From positions 1 to 38,688 of the IMG/VR virus record IMGVR_UViG_3300028800_002445: a DNA stretch of 38,688 bases. One strand, 5' to 3'. The position numbers and the translations under genes are program-made. Below, one piece after another: positions 22,254 to 33,762 of the stretch. Below the pieces are notes generated by a model that saw nothing but the letters and a program-made list of their open reading frames with translations, was not told where the DNA came from and ran no database searches. The stretch's first letter is position 1, and each line of letters starts with the position of its first letter. The DNA is from a virus.

Positions 22254-22687
22254 AAAAACCCTCCAACTTTTCTAAAAGCTGAAAGCTCAGGGCTTCCACC
22301 TGCATAGATACCGCCAACTGATCCAACTTGTAGGATCGCTAATAGTTGCTGTCCATAAGCAGTTTGATTTAGCCACCACTGAAATTGAGTAGGCAGTGGT
22401 GGCGGCGTTAATGAAACTGTTATTTTGTCGATTGTTGCGGACTGGACAAGACCTGGAACTTGTCCATCCGCAATAATCACTGACAGTGCAGCCAGGTGAG
22501 CTGTTATTAAATTTAAGCACCTCAGCCTAGCGGGACCTGGAACTAACAGAGCGGCATCATTATTTTCTATGATGTAAGCTCCTGAATCCCAAAAACTTTG
22601 TAACGTTGCCGTTGGGAAGGCACCCACATCCGCAAAAGCCGGAAAACTAATCCTAAAAGCATTTACGTCGAATGTGAACGCTGTCAA
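22250..22687 (-). CDS. Head-tail connector (DUF4054-like)
   Basis: A 145-aa protein with FRISFPAFADVGAFPTATLQSFWD near the start, a helical middle (LRCLNLITAHLAALS), and a Gly-rich end (GGIYAGGSPELSAFRKVGGFF). These are DUF4054 connector features. It follows the capsid genes in the order seen in small myophages. Confidence 0.85.
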   Translation of the reverse strand: MTAFTFDVNAFRISFPAFADVGAFPTATLQSFWDSGAYIIENNDAALLVPGPARLRCLNLITAHLAALSVIIADGQVPGLVQSATIDKITVSLTPPPLPTQFQWWLNQTAYGQQLLAILQVGSVGGIYAGGSPELSAFRKVGGFF

Positions 22688-23062
22688 TTATATTCCACCT
22701 CTTTCTAATCTTCTGTTTCCATCTTTGTCGGTCACGAAATCTTGAGGTCTAATAGGAGATGATTTATCAGCATCCTTCATATTTACAACGACCTTCTCAA
22801 CTGGCTTTTGCTTCTTTTCTTCAACCGTTATAAATCCATTTTGCATATGCAATTTAAAAACCTCATTGCTTTTCAAATGCTCTAGCTCTTCGGACGTAAC
22901 TTCTGTTACGACTCCTTTCGGGGTAACAAAATTTTTATCAGAAACACCCGTACCACCTTTAATGAGGATATTTTTTTCAATAACTGGAATATCTTTGGTG
23001 TCTGTTTTATAAGTTGCATAACTAACAGGTGACGATAATGTTGAATAAACGTAATGACTCAT
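22688..23062 (-). CDS. Small virion-region protein of unknown function
   Basis: A 124-aa protein between major capsid and connector. It carries Lys/Thr/Val-rich strands, KGGTGVSDKNFVTPKGVVTEVT in the middle and a polar C-terminus. I recall equivalents at this place in related phages, annotated only as hypothetical or capsid fiber-like. No catalytic motif. Strong context, unknown role. Confidence 0.7.
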   Translation of the reverse strand: MSHYVYSTLSSPVSYATYKTDTKDIPVIEKNILIKGGTGVSDKNFVTPKGVVTEVTSEELEHLKSNEVFKLHMQNGFITVEEKKQKPVEKVVVNMKDADKSSPIRPQDFVTDKDGNRRLERGGI

Positions 23063-23111
23063 TCTTTTAACCTTTTATGAAAAGAGGGTTAAATAAATAA
23101 CCCTCGATTAA

Positions 23112-24215
23112 TTAAATACCAGATCGTCTAACAACAGCAAATGGACGTTTGCACATAATGCCAGCTGTGGCATTTGAATAGTCCTCTTCATATCCTTTAG
23201 CTAGTTGTTGTACACCCAATACTCTAAATTTCTGTGGAACAACTTGGATAAAGGTACGACCGTCATCGGTTGACGCATCATTCACAGATTCAGCAAATAA
23301 GTAGAAAACGTTTGCTCCACCATTTGCCAAATCTAATTCAGGTGCAGATACAACGCGGATGCGCGGATAAGCTTTTGATAACCAGTCACTCACAGAGATA
23401 CCAAAATCAGAAGTGGTTGATAACCAATCTACTGAATTAGTAGCTACTGCTAATGTTAAATTAGTAGTTGATGGATCAATAGTATCTTGTGATTGATTAC
23501 GTAAAGCTACGATTGCACCCCGAATATCTTTACAGATTTCAAGGAATGTCTTTGAGCTCCAAAGAGTGGAAGTCGATACACCAACTGGAACAGTTACATA
23601 AGCTGGCAAGTTTGGATCATTCAAAAATCCATAAGTTCGATTAGCGCCGCTGTTATAGCCGAAGAAACCAACTAAGTTACGTACTATTTCTAATGCTAAT
23701 GCAGAACTTTCTCGTTTCATTGATGCAGTGTCAACACGCATACGAGCAGCGGTTTCTTGTTCTTCAACTCCGACTTTCATGCCCTCTTCAAATTTCACAA
23801 CCGTTCTTCGTTCAAAATTGGTATTCCAACTAGAGAGAGGAACATTTGTATAATCGCCATACGGAACTGATGAACCAACTCGTTCTAAAACTCCTTGCAC
23901 AACTTCTTTGTCACTCCATTCACCCACAGTTGCAATACCGACAATTTCATCAATCTTACGGGCCGCGGTAATGACAAATACAAAACCAGGCAACCAGTTT
24001 TGTAAAAACTGTATGGGGGTCGCTATACTTGCAGTAGTGACTGTTGGTTCAACGGCATCCATCGCAAATTTATTCATCATTTCATCAAGGACGTTTTTAC
24101 CAAAACCAATACCTAATCTCGAAAGATCTGGATAATCTTTAGCGTCAAACCCACGAATAGCATTGATATTTCGGGGACTTAGAAATGAGTGTACTTTTGA
24201 TGCAATATTATTCAT
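23112..24215 (-). CDS. Major capsid protein (DUF2184-like)
   Basis: A 367-aa protein. The DUF2184 capsid family is suggested by the LDEMMNKFAMDAVEPTVTTASIATPIQFLQNWLPGF start, the VGEWSDKEVVQGVLERVGSSVPYGDY segment, and the C-terminal NATAGIMCKRPFAVVRRSGI. No N-terminal delta domain is obvious, consistent with a separate or nested scaffold in the protease gene. GGAG ribosome site. Confidence 0.9.
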   Translation of the reverse strand: MNNIASKVHSFLSPRNINAIRGFDAKDYPDLSRLGIGFGKNVLDEMMNKFAMDAVEPTVTTASIATPIQFLQNWLPGFVFVITAARKIDEIVGIATVGEWSDKEVVQGVLERVGSSVPYGDYTNVPLSSWNTNFERRTVVKFEEGMKVGVEEQETAARMRVDTASMKRESSALALEIVRNLVGFFGYNSGANRTYGFLNDPNLPAYVTVPVGVSTSTLWSSKTFLEICKDIRGAIVALRNQSQDTIDPSTTNLTLAVATNSVDWLSTTSDFGISVSDWLSKAYPRIRVVSAPELDLANGGANVFYLFAESVNDASTDDGRTFIQVVPQKFRVLGVQQLAKGYEEDYSNATAGIMCKRPFAVVRRSGI

Positions 24216-24247
24216 TTTAATTTATCTCCAGTTATTCTGTGGAATTA

Positions 24248-24763
24248 CTAATGTGGAATTACTAATGTTGGGGTTAGAGTTATTACAGCTAATCCAGCTC
24301 CGCCTACAGTAAAGTAATCTACAACAGCATTGGCAAATGTTTTTCCTGATGGTAATGATGCTCCTGGCGCAATAGTTGATAAAGCACCTGTAGTGTTATC
24401 AAAAACAACATAATCTCCAATTGCAGCTGATGCTGGTAGTGTCACAACCATTGTCCCCATGTTAACAATGTCAGCTTGAGCATTGTTTGGAAGAGTTAAT
24501 GTTGGGGATAAAGTACCAGAAGAACCTCCCTGTAATGGCGCAGTTTTTGGATTTGCCAAAATACCAGCAAATACTCCGCTCGATGGATTACCTGCTTGAG
24601 CAATGCCTTGTGAAACTATGCTAAATGCAGTGGCGCCTATGATGTTATAAGCTGCACTGACAGAGTTTAAAATAAATGACTCTGCACGAAACGGGCCATC
24701 CGTAAAGTATTCGCCTGGAACACCAAAGCCCTGCTTTAAAGAAACTGTTGATTGAAAGGTCAT
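24248..24763 (-). CDS. Head decoration / structural cement protein
   Basis: A 171-aa Gly/Ala/Thr-rich beta protein directly before the major capsid gene. Position and the SFILNSVSAAYNIIGATAFSIVSQG and PLQGGSSGTLSPT patterns match structural cement proteins of DUF2184-type heads. It would stabilise the shell after expansion. It starts within the stop of the protease gene. Confidence 0.75.
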   Translation of the reverse strand: MTFQSTVSLKQGFGVPGEYFTDGPFRAESFILNSVSAAYNIIGATAFSIVSQGIAQAGNPSSGVFAGILANPKTAPLQGGSSGTLSPTLTLPNNAQADIVNMGTMVVTLPASAAIGDYVVFDNTTGALSTIAPGASLPSGKTFANAVVDYFTVGGAGLAVITLTPTLVIPH

Positions 24764-25365
24764 TATGCGCCCCCATTTAAGTATTTATCAATTTGACTGG
24801 ATGCTGGTTTTTGATCTTGAACAAATATAGATCGTGATGTTTTCTTCGAAGCTGCAAGATAACCATCAAGTACGGATTGCTCATGACCTCGCTTACACTT
24901 TAAACCAAGTTTTTTAATGCCATATTGAGCTACTTCATCAGGTGTCATTTCAGCATGGTCAAAAACTCCAACATGTTTAGCTAATTCGCTAGCAAGAGCA
25001 TTGCGTTGTGAAATCTCACGCATAACGATTTTAGTTGTGTCGGATTTAAGATCTTTAAAATCTTTAGCTAATGATTTAATCTTTGAATCCATCCCGTCTT
25101 TTTTATCATCTTTCTTATCGTCTTCTTTATCTTCATCCGTTACATCCGCTTTCTTAACAAAATCATCGGGTTCTGCATCCTCTGCTTTTTTATCTTTTTC
25201 CTTATCTGTATCTTCATCTGATGCAGTGGATTTATTTCCAAACATCGTTGTTAAGTTTGCAACTGAATCAGCAAGTGATTTTAATTGATCGCCAACTGAT
25301 TGGAGTGTTAATGGTTGTTCACCTTCATCTTTTGTTTCTTTAGTTTCTTCTTTGTTATCCGGCAT
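24763..25365 (-). CDS. Nested scaffold protein inside the protease gene
   Basis: An in-frame internal start (ATG at 25365) inside the protease gene has a GGGAGAA ribosome site (25371-25377 on the plus strand). The 200-residue product is almost entirely charged, with an Asp/Lys/Glu-rich middle and coiled-coil segments. This matches the lambda NU3-type arrangement, where scaffold is made from within the protease gene. Separate translation is inferred from the ribosome site. Confidence 0.65.
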   Translation of the reverse strand: MPDNKEETKETKDEGEQPLTLQSVGDQLKSLADSVANLTTMFGNKSTASDEDTDKEKDKKAEDAEPDDFVKKADVTDEDKEDDKKDDKKDGMDSKIKSLAKDFKDLKSDTTKIVMREISQRNALASELAKHVGVFDHAEMTPDEVAQYGIKKLGLKCKRGHEQSVLDGYLAASKKTSRSIFVQDQKPASSQIDKYLNGGA

Positions 25366-26040
25366 TACTATTCTCCCGCTATCAAATGTGAATTTAAAAT
25401 GATCTAGCACTGCTACATCAGGACCCGCGCGACCTTCATTTACTAATGCAACATGGTTACCGCGTATATTGCGTTGAATTGCATCGTAGTGTTGACCGTT
25501 GAAGGAACCTTCGGTCATATCATACTCGCAACGATAACCGATAGACAATTCATTTTTACCGCTTTCAATTAAGTCTGCAAGTTTTTCAGAAAATATTTTT
25601 AAATTTCCTTTTAAGTATCCATCTTCGTAATGAACATCTTCACCAATAATTCCATGTACTCCTTTTTTTTCTGGCGGGGTTAAACCTAAACTTGGATCAC
25701 CTAACATGACATGATCATCAATCCACGGAAGCAATTTAAATGAATCAATTGTTTTTTGATCTGACAACTCTTCTTCCGGTCGATAAACAAAATAAATTTT
25801 ATCTTGATCAAGATCTGAATTAATTTGTTTGCCAAGATATGGAAATACTCCAACCTTTGATAATGGATTATCTTTTATTTCTGCCCAACCATTTATGTCG
25901 AGCACACGACTTGAGCCACTATCCTTTGCAGCTTTGCTATAAGCAATTGCTTTTGCTTGATCTGGATCATGACCCGAATTAATTAATTCTTCAATATTAG
26001 ATGATATAACTTCTTGTGAAGACCCTGTTTTTAAAGGCAT
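24763..26040 (-). CDS. Prohead protease with scaffold domain (DUF2213-like)
   Basis: A 425-aa protein. Residues 40-210 match the DUF2213 (peptidase U35-type) prohead protease, with [14 protein letters not shown], then [11 protein letters not shown] and [13 protein letters not shown] near the end of the catalytic domain. The His of DDHVML and the NHVALV region probably contribute to the active site together with a Ser. Residues 225-425 are a charged scaffold tail. A single protein is expected to drive shell assembly and then cut it out. Confidence 0.85.
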   Translation of the reverse strand: MPLKTGSSQEVISSNIEELINSGHDPDQAKAIAYSKAAKDSGSSRVLDINGWAEIKDNPLSKVGVFPYLGKQINSDLDQDKIYFVYRPEEELSDQKTIDSFKLLPWIDDHVMLGDPSLGLTPPEKKGVHGIIGEDVHYEDGYLKGNLKIFSEKLADLIESGKNELSIGYRCEYDMTEGSFNGQHYDAIQRNIRGNHVALVNEGRAGPDVAVLDHFKFTFDSGRIVMPDNKEETKETKDEGEQPLTLQSVGDQLKSLADSVANLTTMFGNKSTASDEDTDKEKDKKAEDAEPDDFVKKADVTDEDKEDDKKDDKKDGMDSKIKSLAKDFKDLKSDTTKIVMREISQRNALASELAKHVGVFDHAEMTPDEVAQYGIKKLGLKCKRGHEQSVLDGYLAASKKTSRSIFVQDQKPASSQIDKYLNGGA

Positions 26041-26051
26041 TTTAGCCCCCT

Positions 26052-26951
26052 TTATGTATTTTCAAAATCAAGTACTGGTGTCATAGTGCAACGACAATTA
26101 ATTGCTTGTCCTGGTATACCTATAACTGGACTTTCATAACCTCGATCAACTTGTTCTTTATTTATTATTGGCAAGTTATCAAAGCTAAAAATATTTCCAC
26201 CAAGTGCAATGTGACTTCTTCTTGGTTTTTGTCCACCTCCACTATGAATCCATTCAAACTTTTTTATACCGAGCGATTGCATTCGTTGCTTGTTAATTGA
26301 ATTATACGCTTTACGCGTTTGATCTAAAGCAAGATTTTTTGCATGACGTTCAGTTTGTCCGTCGTATTTTTTTATTTGTGGCAAAAGAGTTTTTAAACCT
26401 TCGCCATTTGTAATCGATCGCATAACTGATCCAGTTACGTCTTTGAAATATTGCGACGGAATTGTTTTGATGAGAGATACATTTTCAGCAACGATTGCAG
26501 ATGCGATTTCATTCATGCCTTTCGGAACGACACCTGTCCTTAATGACAAACCATTTGTTAATTGCATTAAGCTTGAGTGCAAATTTGCTTTGCTAGTATC
26601 AGATGCGCCATCTACCATATTAGAGGCAAGCTGTTTTGACTTAAGAGAAAATAACCTTGAAAATCTTTCTGCAAGCTTACTCATTACTTTTTTTGCTTTA
26701 GTGGTAATGCTTTCATCAAGAGCGGCAGCTTGTGCTTGCTGAGATATGAATTCTTCTGCTGTATCGCCTTTAAATAACTTAATGAGTTCGTCTTTAGTCT
26801 CATTAGTCATTTGTCGAATTAGTGATAACAAGGCGCGCTGATATTTAGCTTGTTGACTGGCGTTATAATTAAGCCGTGAGCCACGTAATAATAAATCCTT
26901 TTTCTTGGTAATCCTTTTGGGTTTTTTATCATTCAATTGGATCGTCGCCAT
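26052..26951 (-). CDS. MuF-like minor head protein
   Basis: A 299-aa protein from the ATG at 26951, which lies within the portal gene's end (23-base overlap). The frame is open 13 codons further upstream, but that part has a Lys run and no ribosome site. The N-terminus is basic. The C-terminal domain has the SPP1 gp7/MuF pattern, ending with [17 protein letters not shown]. It attaches to portal and may enter the host with DNA. Confidence 0.8.
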   Translation of the reverse strand: MATIQLNDKKPKRITKKKDLLLRGSRLNYNASQQAKYQRALLSLIRQMTNETKDELIKLFKGDTAEEFISQQAQAAALDESITTKAKKVMSKLAERFSRLFSLKSKQLASNMVDGASDTSKANLHSSLMQLTNGLSLRTGVVPKGMNEIASAIVAENVSLIKTIPSQYFKDVTGSVMRSITNGEGLKTLLPQIKKYDGQTERHAKNLALDQTRKAYNSINKQRMQSLGIKKFEWIHSGGGQKPRRSHIALGGNIFSFDNLPIINKEQVDRGYESPVIGIPGQAINCRCTMTPVLDFENT

Positions 26952-28461
26952 AATCCGGATCACTTTCTTCTTCTTGTTCTGGTGCATCACCTGTTAAGCC
27001 TGTATAACCGCTCTTCGGATCAGAAATTATCCTTTGTCGTTCATCATTACCATCAATTGCACCAAGAGATGAAAGTACTGATGCTGTATCTGCCTTTACT
27101 TTATTGAGATCAGCTTCTTCTTTAGCTGTCATGGCGTCTAGAGATTCCCACTCAACGGTAGTTGCAAATGGAGACATATTAAATTGTGGTGCTATTTCTG
27201 ACTTAATTAATAGCATATGGTGGCGCTCTAAGAACGGAGTTAAATCATGAGCTTGGATACTTTCAAGCTCCTCATGATAATTGGCTTCTTCATACTCACC
27301 TGTCGCATTAAAACCTTTGGGCGATGTACCTAAAAGTTTAGTTGCTGGTACGTTCGATGCCGCGGCCACTAGCTGTAGTTGGCTCATGATAACTGTATCT
27401 AAATCAGACAGACTTGTATCGAATTGATTAAGCTCCTCTTCAATTCCTATAGCCTTTGTTCCATAGTTGTCACGATTACTCGCAAAAAATCTTAGTCTTT
27501 CAATCAATCCAGTGGGATTAGCAGCAGCTTTTGGTAAATCAATCTTAAGTACATCTAAACGTTTTGTCATTGCAAGCATGGGGGCTTCATTTGCCGTGCG
27601 CTCCGCTGCATAAACACGTTCATAGATCTTTTGAGGTATTGGAATACCGCCATAGATATAATTAGGCTTTAATATATCTGCAACCTCTTCTGTTCTGAAA
27701 ACTATTAAATGACTACGGTGTATTCGAAGCCCATTGACTCGCCACCAGGTTGGCTCATAAAAATCTGGTGCTGCTGGATCTCCTGCTGCCTGCCCATCAA
27801 GCTCTGGTGTCATCCAATAGGGATCAATCTGCGTTATACCTTTATAGCTTCCCTCCGTAACACCATCAATATTGAATGGATTCAAATAAAAACTTTCAAC
27901 ATCATTTGTTTCAATAATGAAAACAGCAACTCTAATTCCAAAGACACGTCCCATTTGTATAAATTGGACCATTTGCTGATTGATATTATATTTAACGTCA
28001 GCTTTATGAATAGCATCTATGACATCTTCTTCCACCTCAGTACCATCATTAACAGTAACTTTGTAGCCATTTCGAATAGCATCTTTTGCAGGCATTAAAC
28101 AAGCTTTACTGATAAGCCAATGCTGAGCGAGTATCGCAGCCATTTGATACCCAATAAAACCTTGGGATGCATACCAAAGAAATTGCGCGTCAGGAACTAT
28201 CTTTTGAGGCTGAAATCCAAACTTACCTTGTGGGCTTGCATCCATTGCCATACCTGATTGATTAACTGCGATGGGTGGATCTTTTTGAATTGATTTAGCA
28301 ATGGCCCGATCTATTCTCCTCGCTCGATTAAAGCTACCATCTTCGTCCGTTGTAAATATTGGCCATTGTGATTTTTTTCGTTTCTTTTTTTGAAGAACAA
28401 TAGTTTCTTTTTTATTTGATCTAAATCTATTTGTTAATTTATCAACTAATGTATGAATCAC
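26929..28461 (-). CDS. Portal protein (DUF1073-like)
   Basis: A 510-aa protein of the DUF1073 portal family. Features include [40 protein letters not shown] near residues 93-132, [14 protein letters not shown], and a C-terminal region ending in acidic residues. It uses a GTG start (28461) that overlaps the terminase stop by 20 bases, with a GGGGA ribosome site. The dodecamer forms the DNA gate and binds the terminase encoded just before it. Confidence 0.9.
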   Translation of the reverse strand: MIHTLVDKLTNRFRSNKKETIVLQKKKRKKSQWPIFTTDEDGSFNRARRIDRAIAKSIQKDPPIAVNQSGMAMDASPQGKFGFQPQKIVPDAQFLWYASQGFIGYQMAAILAQHWLISKACLMPAKDAIRNGYKVTVNDGTEVEEDVIDAIHKADVKYNINQQMVQFIQMGRVFGIRVAVFIIETNDVESFYLNPFNIDGVTEGSYKGITQIDPYWMTPELDGQAAGDPAAPDFYEPTWWRVNGLRIHRSHLIVFRTEEVADILKPNYIYGGIPIPQKIYERVYAAERTANEAPMLAMTKRLDVLKIDLPKAAANPTGLIERLRFFASNRDNYGTKAIGIEEELNQFDTSLSDLDTVIMSQLQLVAAASNVPATKLLGTSPKGFNATGEYEEANYHEELESIQAHDLTPFLERHHMLLIKSEIAPQFNMSPFATTVEWESLDAMTAKEEADLNKVKADTASVLSSLGAIDGNDERQRIISDPKSGYTGLTGDAPEQEEESDPDYGDDPIE

Positions 28462-30067
28462 TACTGAATCCCCAAGGTACTCTTTCTGGTTTAGAAAATG
28501 CGATCATTACTGCATCGGCTAAGTTTGGCGACCTAGATCCATCTGGTGATTTATCAACTATTATTTTACCGACTTTATTTTGCGAGTAAGTTGGTTGTGA
28601 TAATTCAATAACAAGCTTTCTGTATTCTGGTAATGAACTAGATATTGATATGATATCGTCTTTATCACACTCTTTCCCATCAACAACCCAGCGATAAGTT
28701 TTTTTAAATCTTTGCCTTAATCTCCACCACTCTTGCGCTTTACGATTATCAAAGAAATCATCATTTGTTCTAGACTTAATAGAGTCGTAATTATTTTCGT
28801 CTTGAAAAGGATCGTCCTCTTTATCAATTACTGCACCCGATCCACGAAAAGGCAAAAAATCTATTCGAAGTTTTGCTACGCGTTGTTCGTTAATGACTCT
28901 TGCATCGCCGCGCGCATCTGCACCTAATCCATCCGCATCGTAATATAATTCTTTGTAGCCAAAAGTATCGCACAATAAAAATGATTTTTGAATAGTCGAG
29001 AAAATGTCACTACCTTTCCCGCTCCACTCATTTAAGTTCTCAATTAATATTCCATATCTGCCGCAAAATGCGTTCTTGTCTCTTCCCTCATCTGCGATAT
29101 CAAGTCCTACATTTCTAATACCTGATGGAGTAATTCCTAATTTAATATGCGCATCAATTGCTGCGTTAACCCAAATAGCAGGAATTAAAACACCTTCGAT
29201 AGATGCTGAATAATCCAAATCTATTTCTTGAGCAATTACGACAGGATCATCTATGTCATGACACTTCTTGTTGTACCACTCAATATCTTTTCGAGGATCG
29301 TCCTGCCAACGAAAACTAAACACATTAATCTTTCCGCCAAATCGTTTGCGCGCGAATGGGTTATTCATCCCGCGCGGAGTAGATATGTCCTGCCTACAAT
29401 TGGTTGTTTGCGATAACGATGCTTCAATTAAATCTGGATGTGGCATCCATGCACTTTCATCGACAATGTAGAAACTAGCTCTTGCACCTCGGCCTATATT
29501 GTCGCCCGCTTCCCCCGATATGATTGAGTTAGTATCAGGAAATACTATCCTCATGTAAGGGGCATGTTTTCTAATATCCCATGTACCACGGAATTCTTTT
29601 GGCAAATAACGAATAAATTGTCGTGCTTTTTGAAGCAATGATTTAGGGTCATCTTTTTTATCAATATATTCTTCTTTACGCGATCCAAAGCCAACCGTAA
29701 CACCATCATTAAATAAGCAAACTGTTGATGCCAATGCTATTGTTAACCAGCTCAAACCCATTTCTCGAGATTTTTCTGTTAACCCTGGCTCCTGTTTTTT
29801 CCACCTGTCAATAAACCATTGCACCCACTCTTCTTGCCGAGGAAATAATAAGAAAGGAATTAACGCAGGCAGTCCACGCTCAACATTACGCGGATCGAAT
29901 GTTGTACCCCAGTCAGTAATAAATTGAGCTGGGTTATCTCGATAAAATCGTTTTAAAGCATCTATTGAATTTGGAGTTTTCCTGATTTTATGTAATCTTT
30001 CGAGTCGCCATTCAAAAACCTGAATATAATCAGGGTTTTTAAAATCAAAAGGAAATGGGATCGGCAT
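28442..30067 (-). CDS. terL: Terminase large subunit (TerL)
   Basis: A 541-aa packaging motor. It has a degenerate Walker A at KSREMGLS (99-106), a Walker B YIVDE (200-204), the coupling motif around STPRG, and a RNase-H-like nuclease domain with [10 protein letters not shown] and [12 protein letters not shown] supplying the metal-binding acids. It translocates DNA into the head and cuts concatemers. No clear ribosome site before the ATG. The gene is preceded by a small gene and a large fiber gene rather than directly by terS. Confidence 0.92.
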   Translation of the reverse strand: MPIPFPFDFKNPDYIQVFEWRLERLHKIRKTPNSIDALKRFYRDNPAQFITDWGTTFDPRNVERGLPALIPFLLFPRQEEWVQWFIDRWKKQEPGLTEKSREMGLSWLTIALASTVCLFNDGVTVGFGSRKEEYIDKKDDPKSLLQKARQFIRYLPKEFRGTWDIRKHAPYMRIVFPDTNSIISGEAGDNIGRGARASFYIVDESAWMPHPDLIEASLSQTTNCRQDISTPRGMNNPFARKRFGGKINVFSFRWQDDPRKDIEWYNKKCHDIDDPVVIAQEIDLDYSASIEGVLIPAIWVNAAIDAHIKLGITPSGIRNVGLDIADEGRDKNAFCGRYGILIENLNEWSGKGSDIFSTIQKSFLLCDTFGYKELYYDADGLGADARGDARVINEQRVAKLRIDFLPFRGSGAVIDKEDDPFQDENNYDSIKSRTNDDFFDNRKAQEWWRLRQRFKKTYRWVVDGKECDKDDIISISSSLPEYRKLVIELSQPTYSQNKVGKIIVDKSPDGSRSPNLADAVMIAFSKPERVPWGFSSDSYIS

Positions 30068-30108
30068 AGAATGAATAGTTACAGGATTAAATTAATAAAT
30101 TTCTCATC

Positions 30109-30306
30109 TTATGCGCTCCCCCATGGAAGCAATCTTGCTTTTTCTTCCTGTAATTGCTCTTCTTCTTTTATTTTCTGATTTTGCCATTCTTCTTCGGTTT
30201 TTAACTCAACTTTATAAACAATTCTGCTACACCAATATGAAGAATTCCAAAAAGAATAAAGACAATTAGTTATTTTTTCGCAGCTGCTTTTAGGCTTATC
30301 TTTCAT
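30109..30306 (-). CDS. Small protein before terL
   Basis: A 65-aa protein with Trp/Tyr/Cys-rich N-terminal half and a Glu/Lys/Gln helix in the second half (TEEEWQNQKIKEEEQLQEEK). No signal, weak ribosome site. It sits in the packaging operon, but its role is unknown. Confidence 0.5.
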   Translation of the reverse strand: MKDKPKSSCEKITNCLYSFWNSSYWCSRIVYKVELKTEEEWQNQKIKEEEQLQEEKARLLPWGSA

Positions 30307-30321
30307 ATTAATATAACTCTT

Positions 30322-33192
30322 TTAAAACGACATAACAGAGCAATCATTATTTGAGAGCGACGTAGACCCTGTGCCATTTTGTCCAATTTGCATATCAAAC
30401 CAATATGTTGTGCCTGGCGTTAATCCTGTGATAATCGCTGTTTTGGAGTATCCGATTGTAACTGCGGTACCGATTTGATTTATTGCGGTTACTGTTCCCA
30501 CTAATGTCCCCGTTACACTTGCCCCTTGGGCTGGCGCCGATCCAGTACCAAAGCGGATAGCCGCTTGCGTGTTTCCACTTACCGATCCCGCTACTTGTCC
30601 GCAAAAAGTTACCATCGCAGTAGTTCCGCTCGCAACATGTGTCACCGCAAAACCTGCCATTAATGGAGTGGAATTAGTGACGGTTCCACTATTCATTCCA
30701 GCGGTAAATGTTTTCCCGATTGGTAAATTAGTACAACTTGATAAATTTCCAGATGTTGGTGTGCCCAAAGCAGGAGTAACAAGAGATGGAGATGTAGCAA
30801 GTACGATTCCCCCTGATCCTGTTACAGCATTTCCTAAAGCTGTCGCAACACCGGTACCAAGCCCAGAAACTCCTGTGCTGATCGGCAAACCTGAACAATT
30901 AATCAATGTTCCAGACACAGGAGTCCCCAATGCTGGCGTGACAAATGTCGGAGAGTTTGCTAGAGCAATTGACATATTTGCGCCAGAGCGCGCGATAGAA
31001 ATATTTGTTCCGGCTATGATTGGGAGTGGTGTTGATCCACCTGGTGTCGTAAAGGGCAAGCCTGTACAGGAAACCGCTTGTAAAATATTAGCTCCGATCC
31101 ACTTGAAAATCGCAGTATCACTTCCGCCTCCCGATGACCATGTTACTCCAGCACCTCCGATCAATGTGACATTACCCAATATTGCGGTAATACCTGTAGG
31201 TATATTCAATACCCATCCATTTATTCCATCAAGTTCAAAATATTCGCCAACAGACGGGGATGGCAAAGTACATGTAACAACGCCTACGCCATCCAAAACA
31301 TATGCTGTACCATTTACAATATTTAGAGTAGATGCATTTATTGTTTGCGTTCCATTTGGAAAAAGACTATCGCTTACTGGAGTTGCCCAAGTTCCATCTC
31401 CCCGCCAAAATGTAGTGCTTGATGCAGATGTTCCGGAGTTTAAATTACCAACCGGTAAATTACCTGTTACGCCTGACGTTAATGGCAAGCCTGTACAATT
31501 TGTTAATAGACCAGCTGATGGGGTTCCTAAATTCCACTGAGTAATAGTTACTGTTCCACCGGGATTTCCAGCATAGCTTATCGGGTCAAAAGTCCATGAG
31601 GTACTTCCGGATCCTGATGTTGTACCAACGTTTTTCTGACTACAGCCCGTCATGGTTATAACAATACTTCTAAATGGAGATCCGCTGCTAGTCGCTTGTA
31701 TGTTTTGTGCACCGCCCGTATATGCAAACCAATCATTTTGCGCAGACCATGCGATATTAACAGAGCTACTACCGTTATTTATTATAAAATTACTAGCTGT
31801 CAAATTACCTTTTGTATAAATCGTTCCGCCACTAAACGTAGTATTAGTATTACTAATACGGCAATTATTTATATAAAGCGTATCAATCGGTGAGCTGCCG
31901 CCCGGAAAAGTTGCGCGTGACTTAAATGTAATATTTTGTGTGATATTTGTATTAAGTAGATATATCTGGGAAGCAGTTGTACCGCCAATTGTCGCTAAAT
32001 CTAAATTAATTACGGAATTAATCTGACCTGGGCCTGCTATAATCAATGAACCGCCCGATGTCCAGTCTGATGCTACTCCTATGTTACCTGAATTTGCATA
32101 ATTCGAATTAGCCTCAAAATATAAATGTATATACGGTACAAGTAATGCGGGTGTTGAATCAGAAATCAAACCAGATATTTTTATAAGTGCAGGACTAGTT
32201 ACACTCGCTCCGGCTGCTTTAGCAGCAACAATCGCCTTATTAAGCGATGCAAAGGGTAGTGAAATATCGCCTGTCCCAGTTGAATCATTGCCATATTGAT
32301 CAACATACCAAATATTTTCTGGTGTCGTGTAAGTTAGAGGTGCTCGCACAACTGTAACTTGCGACATTGTTGCGCCGCCTGCTAAAACTATTCCGCCTGT
32401 TGGATAAGAGCCATCATCTAATTCAAGAGTTACATGCGTCCCGTTAATTGTTAGGGTGCCTTGTAACCTTGTGCCTCTAATTGCAGCAGAAATATTACTC
32501 GATGAATTTCCAGTTAAAGATACATCTCCTTTAATTACTCCGCCATACCATTCAAAACTCGCATTGCCATTTGATGATGATGGTTGAACAAGAATACTAT
32601 CAATCGTAGAACAATTGTAAAAAGCTCCAGAATGACTATTAAGATTTATCGCGCTTGAAAAATAACAATTCCAAAATTGCGCGATGTTCGATGCATTTGC
32701 GGTCTTTGCACTTAATGTAATCGGTGCAATAAATAACGAAGAAACTGCTTTAATTTGAGAATTTGTAGCAGTAGTTGCTGTAAAATCTAATGTAACTGCA
32801 CTTGAAATATAAAGATTTTGAATTACGGCAGTATTGCCATCTTTGCCATTCCAGCTAGTATCCAATGATATTGGGTTAGTAATCGTAACAACAGGCTGCG
32901 ATGAATTATCTCCCCACAAAGTAATAGACGGCTTTAATGCTAAATTGGTAACTGAATAACTACCAGATGCTATTACAATACCCCACGCAGCAGAAGGTAT
33001 AGCCCCACTGATTTGAGTCATCGCATAAGATGGATCAGCATAAGGTTCATTTCGATATCCTGGAGAACCATTTGATCCGTTTGTTGCCACCCACTTAGTT
33101 AATGCTGGTGAGAAAGATGGGCCAGGAGGCGTACCACCACCAAAAATACCAAAGACCGCGCACCATTTTAAAAAATCTGAAGCAGTGCTCAT
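30322..33192 (-). CDS. Large repeat-rich fiber/beta-helix protein
   Basis: A 956-aa protein, low in charge and rich in Gly, Ser, Thr and Asn. Residues 60-520 resemble a right-handed beta-helix. Residues 540-860 contain phage-fiber repeats of the form LGTP-x-SG-x-L-x-NC-x-GLP-(6)[14 protein letters not shown]. The last 100 residues form a compact tip. This composition is typical of receptor-binding or depolymerase-like fibers. Its place between terS and terL is unusual and suggests it was acquired as a unit. The start overlaps the upstream stop (ATGA). Catalytic residues cannot be assigned. Confidence 0.8.
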   Translation of the reverse strand: MSTASDFLKWCAVFGIFGGGTPPGPSFSPALTKWVATNGSNGSPGYRNEPYADPSYAMTQISGAIPSAAWGIVIASGSYSVTNLALKPSITLWGDNSSQPVVTITNPISLDTSWNGKDGNTAVIQNLYISSAVTLDFTATTATNSQIKAVSSLFIAPITLSAKTANASNIAQFWNCYFSSAINLNSHSGAFYNCSTIDSILVQPSSSNGNASFEWYGGVIKGDVSLTGNSSSNISAAIRGTRLQGTLTINGTHVTLELDDGSYPTGGIVLAGGATMSQVTVVRAPLTYTTPENIWYVDQYGNDSTGTGDISLPFASLNKAIVAAKAAGASVTSPALIKISGLISDSTPALLVPYIHLYFEANSNYANSGNIGVASDWTSGGSLIIAGPGQINSVINLDLATIGGTTASQIYLLNTNITQNITFKSRATFPGGSSPIDTLYINNCRISNTNTTFSGGTIYTKGNLTASNFIINNGSSSVNIAWSAQNDWFAYTGGAQNIQATSSGSPFRSIVITMTGCSQKNVGTTSGSGSTSWTFDPISYAGNPGGTVTITQWNLGTPSAGLLTNCTGLPLTSGVTGNLPVGNLNSGTSASSTTFWRGDGTWATPVSDSLFPNGTQTINASTLNIVNGTAYVLDGVGVVTCTLPSPSVGEYFELDGINGWVLNIPTGITAILGNVTLIGGAGVTWSSGGGSDTAIFKWIGANILQAVSCTGLPFTTPGGSTPLPIIAGTNISIARSGANMSIALANSPTFVTPALGTPVSGTLINCSGLPISTGVSGLGTGVATALGNAVTGSGGIVLATSPSLVTPALGTPTSGNLSSCTNLPIGKTFTAGMNSGTVTNSTPLMAGFAVTHVASGTTAMVTFCGQVAGSVSGNTQAAIRFGTGSAPAQGASVTGTLVGTVTAINQIGTAVTIGYSKTAIITGLTPGTTYWFDMQIGQNGTGSTSLSNNDCSVMSF

Positions 33193-33377
33193 TGTTTAAC
33201 CCACCCACTAATGTTAGTTACAGTAGTCCCGCTCCATGTAAATGTTTGAACATATGTATTGCCTTGATATGCGACAGTAATCGTACTTAAATTACTTCCT
33301 GAATATGCAAAAGCTTGAGGCAATGAATCTAAATCTATGAAATTACCATCCGGTATTGTCACTGCAATTGTTGTCAT
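33189..33377 (-). CDS. Small beta-rich protein paired with the fiber
   Basis: A 62-aa protein from the ATG at 33377, which has a GGAGTAAG ribosome site; an earlier in-frame ATG at 33431 is inside terS. It is all beta-like ([14 protein letters not shown]…[15 protein letters not shown]). It is translationally coupled to the fiber gene and may be a fiber adaptor or chaperone. Confidence 0.65.
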   Translation of the reverse strand: MTTIAVTIPDGNFIDLDSLPQAFAYSGSNLSTITVAYQGNTYVQTFTWSGTTVTNISGWVKQ

Positions 33378-33381
33378 GTTC

Positions 33382-33756
33382 TTACTCCGACATAATCTGC
33401 TGATAAATCTTTGATGCTTCAATTGCATCATTAGTTTTTAACTGCGCTTTAGTTTTTGTTTTTTTCTCGGGTTCTTGCGCATCAATTTTTTCTTGCTCTC
33501 GCCAACGCGCTTGGGTTTTCAAAAAGAACATTGTCATTGCAGGACATTTGCCTTCAACTGCTAATCGATAAGCAGTCTTTGCAACATTTTTTATTTTTGT
33601 TGAACGTCCGCGTTTTAATTCTTTTGAGCAATATCTTTTTATTGAAGCTTCAGAATAACCTATTATGTCTGCAATGTCTTGATCACGCAAACCATAGCCT
33701 GCTAGTTTTTCAATGCGCTTAATTTCTTTTTCAGAAAGATTAATTTTTGCTGTCAT
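33382..33756 (-). CDS. Terminase small subunit
   Basis: A 124-aa protein with an N-terminal DNA-binding helix-turn-helix (residues 10-45, LRDQDIADIIGYSEASIKRYC). A central segment typical of small terminases follows (AVEGKCPAMTMFFLKTQARWRE), then a charged C-terminus. It recognises the packaging site and loads TerL. The gene is separated from terL by about 3.3 kb of fiber genes. Confidence 0.8.
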   Translation of the reverse strand: MTAKINLSEKEIKRIEKLAGYGLRDQDIADIIGYSEASIKRYCSKELKRGRSTKIKNVAKTAYRLAVEGKCPAMTMFFLKTQARWREQEKIDAQEPEKKTKTKAQLKTNDAIEASKIYQQIMSE

Positions 33757-33762
33757 TTTGTT

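Noticed and set aside
30569-31540. 323-codon open frame on the plus strand opposite the fiber gene
   Set aside because: It mirrors the Gly/Thr/Pro-rich repeats of the fiber on the other strand, has no ribosome site or domain, and looks like a compositional shadow.
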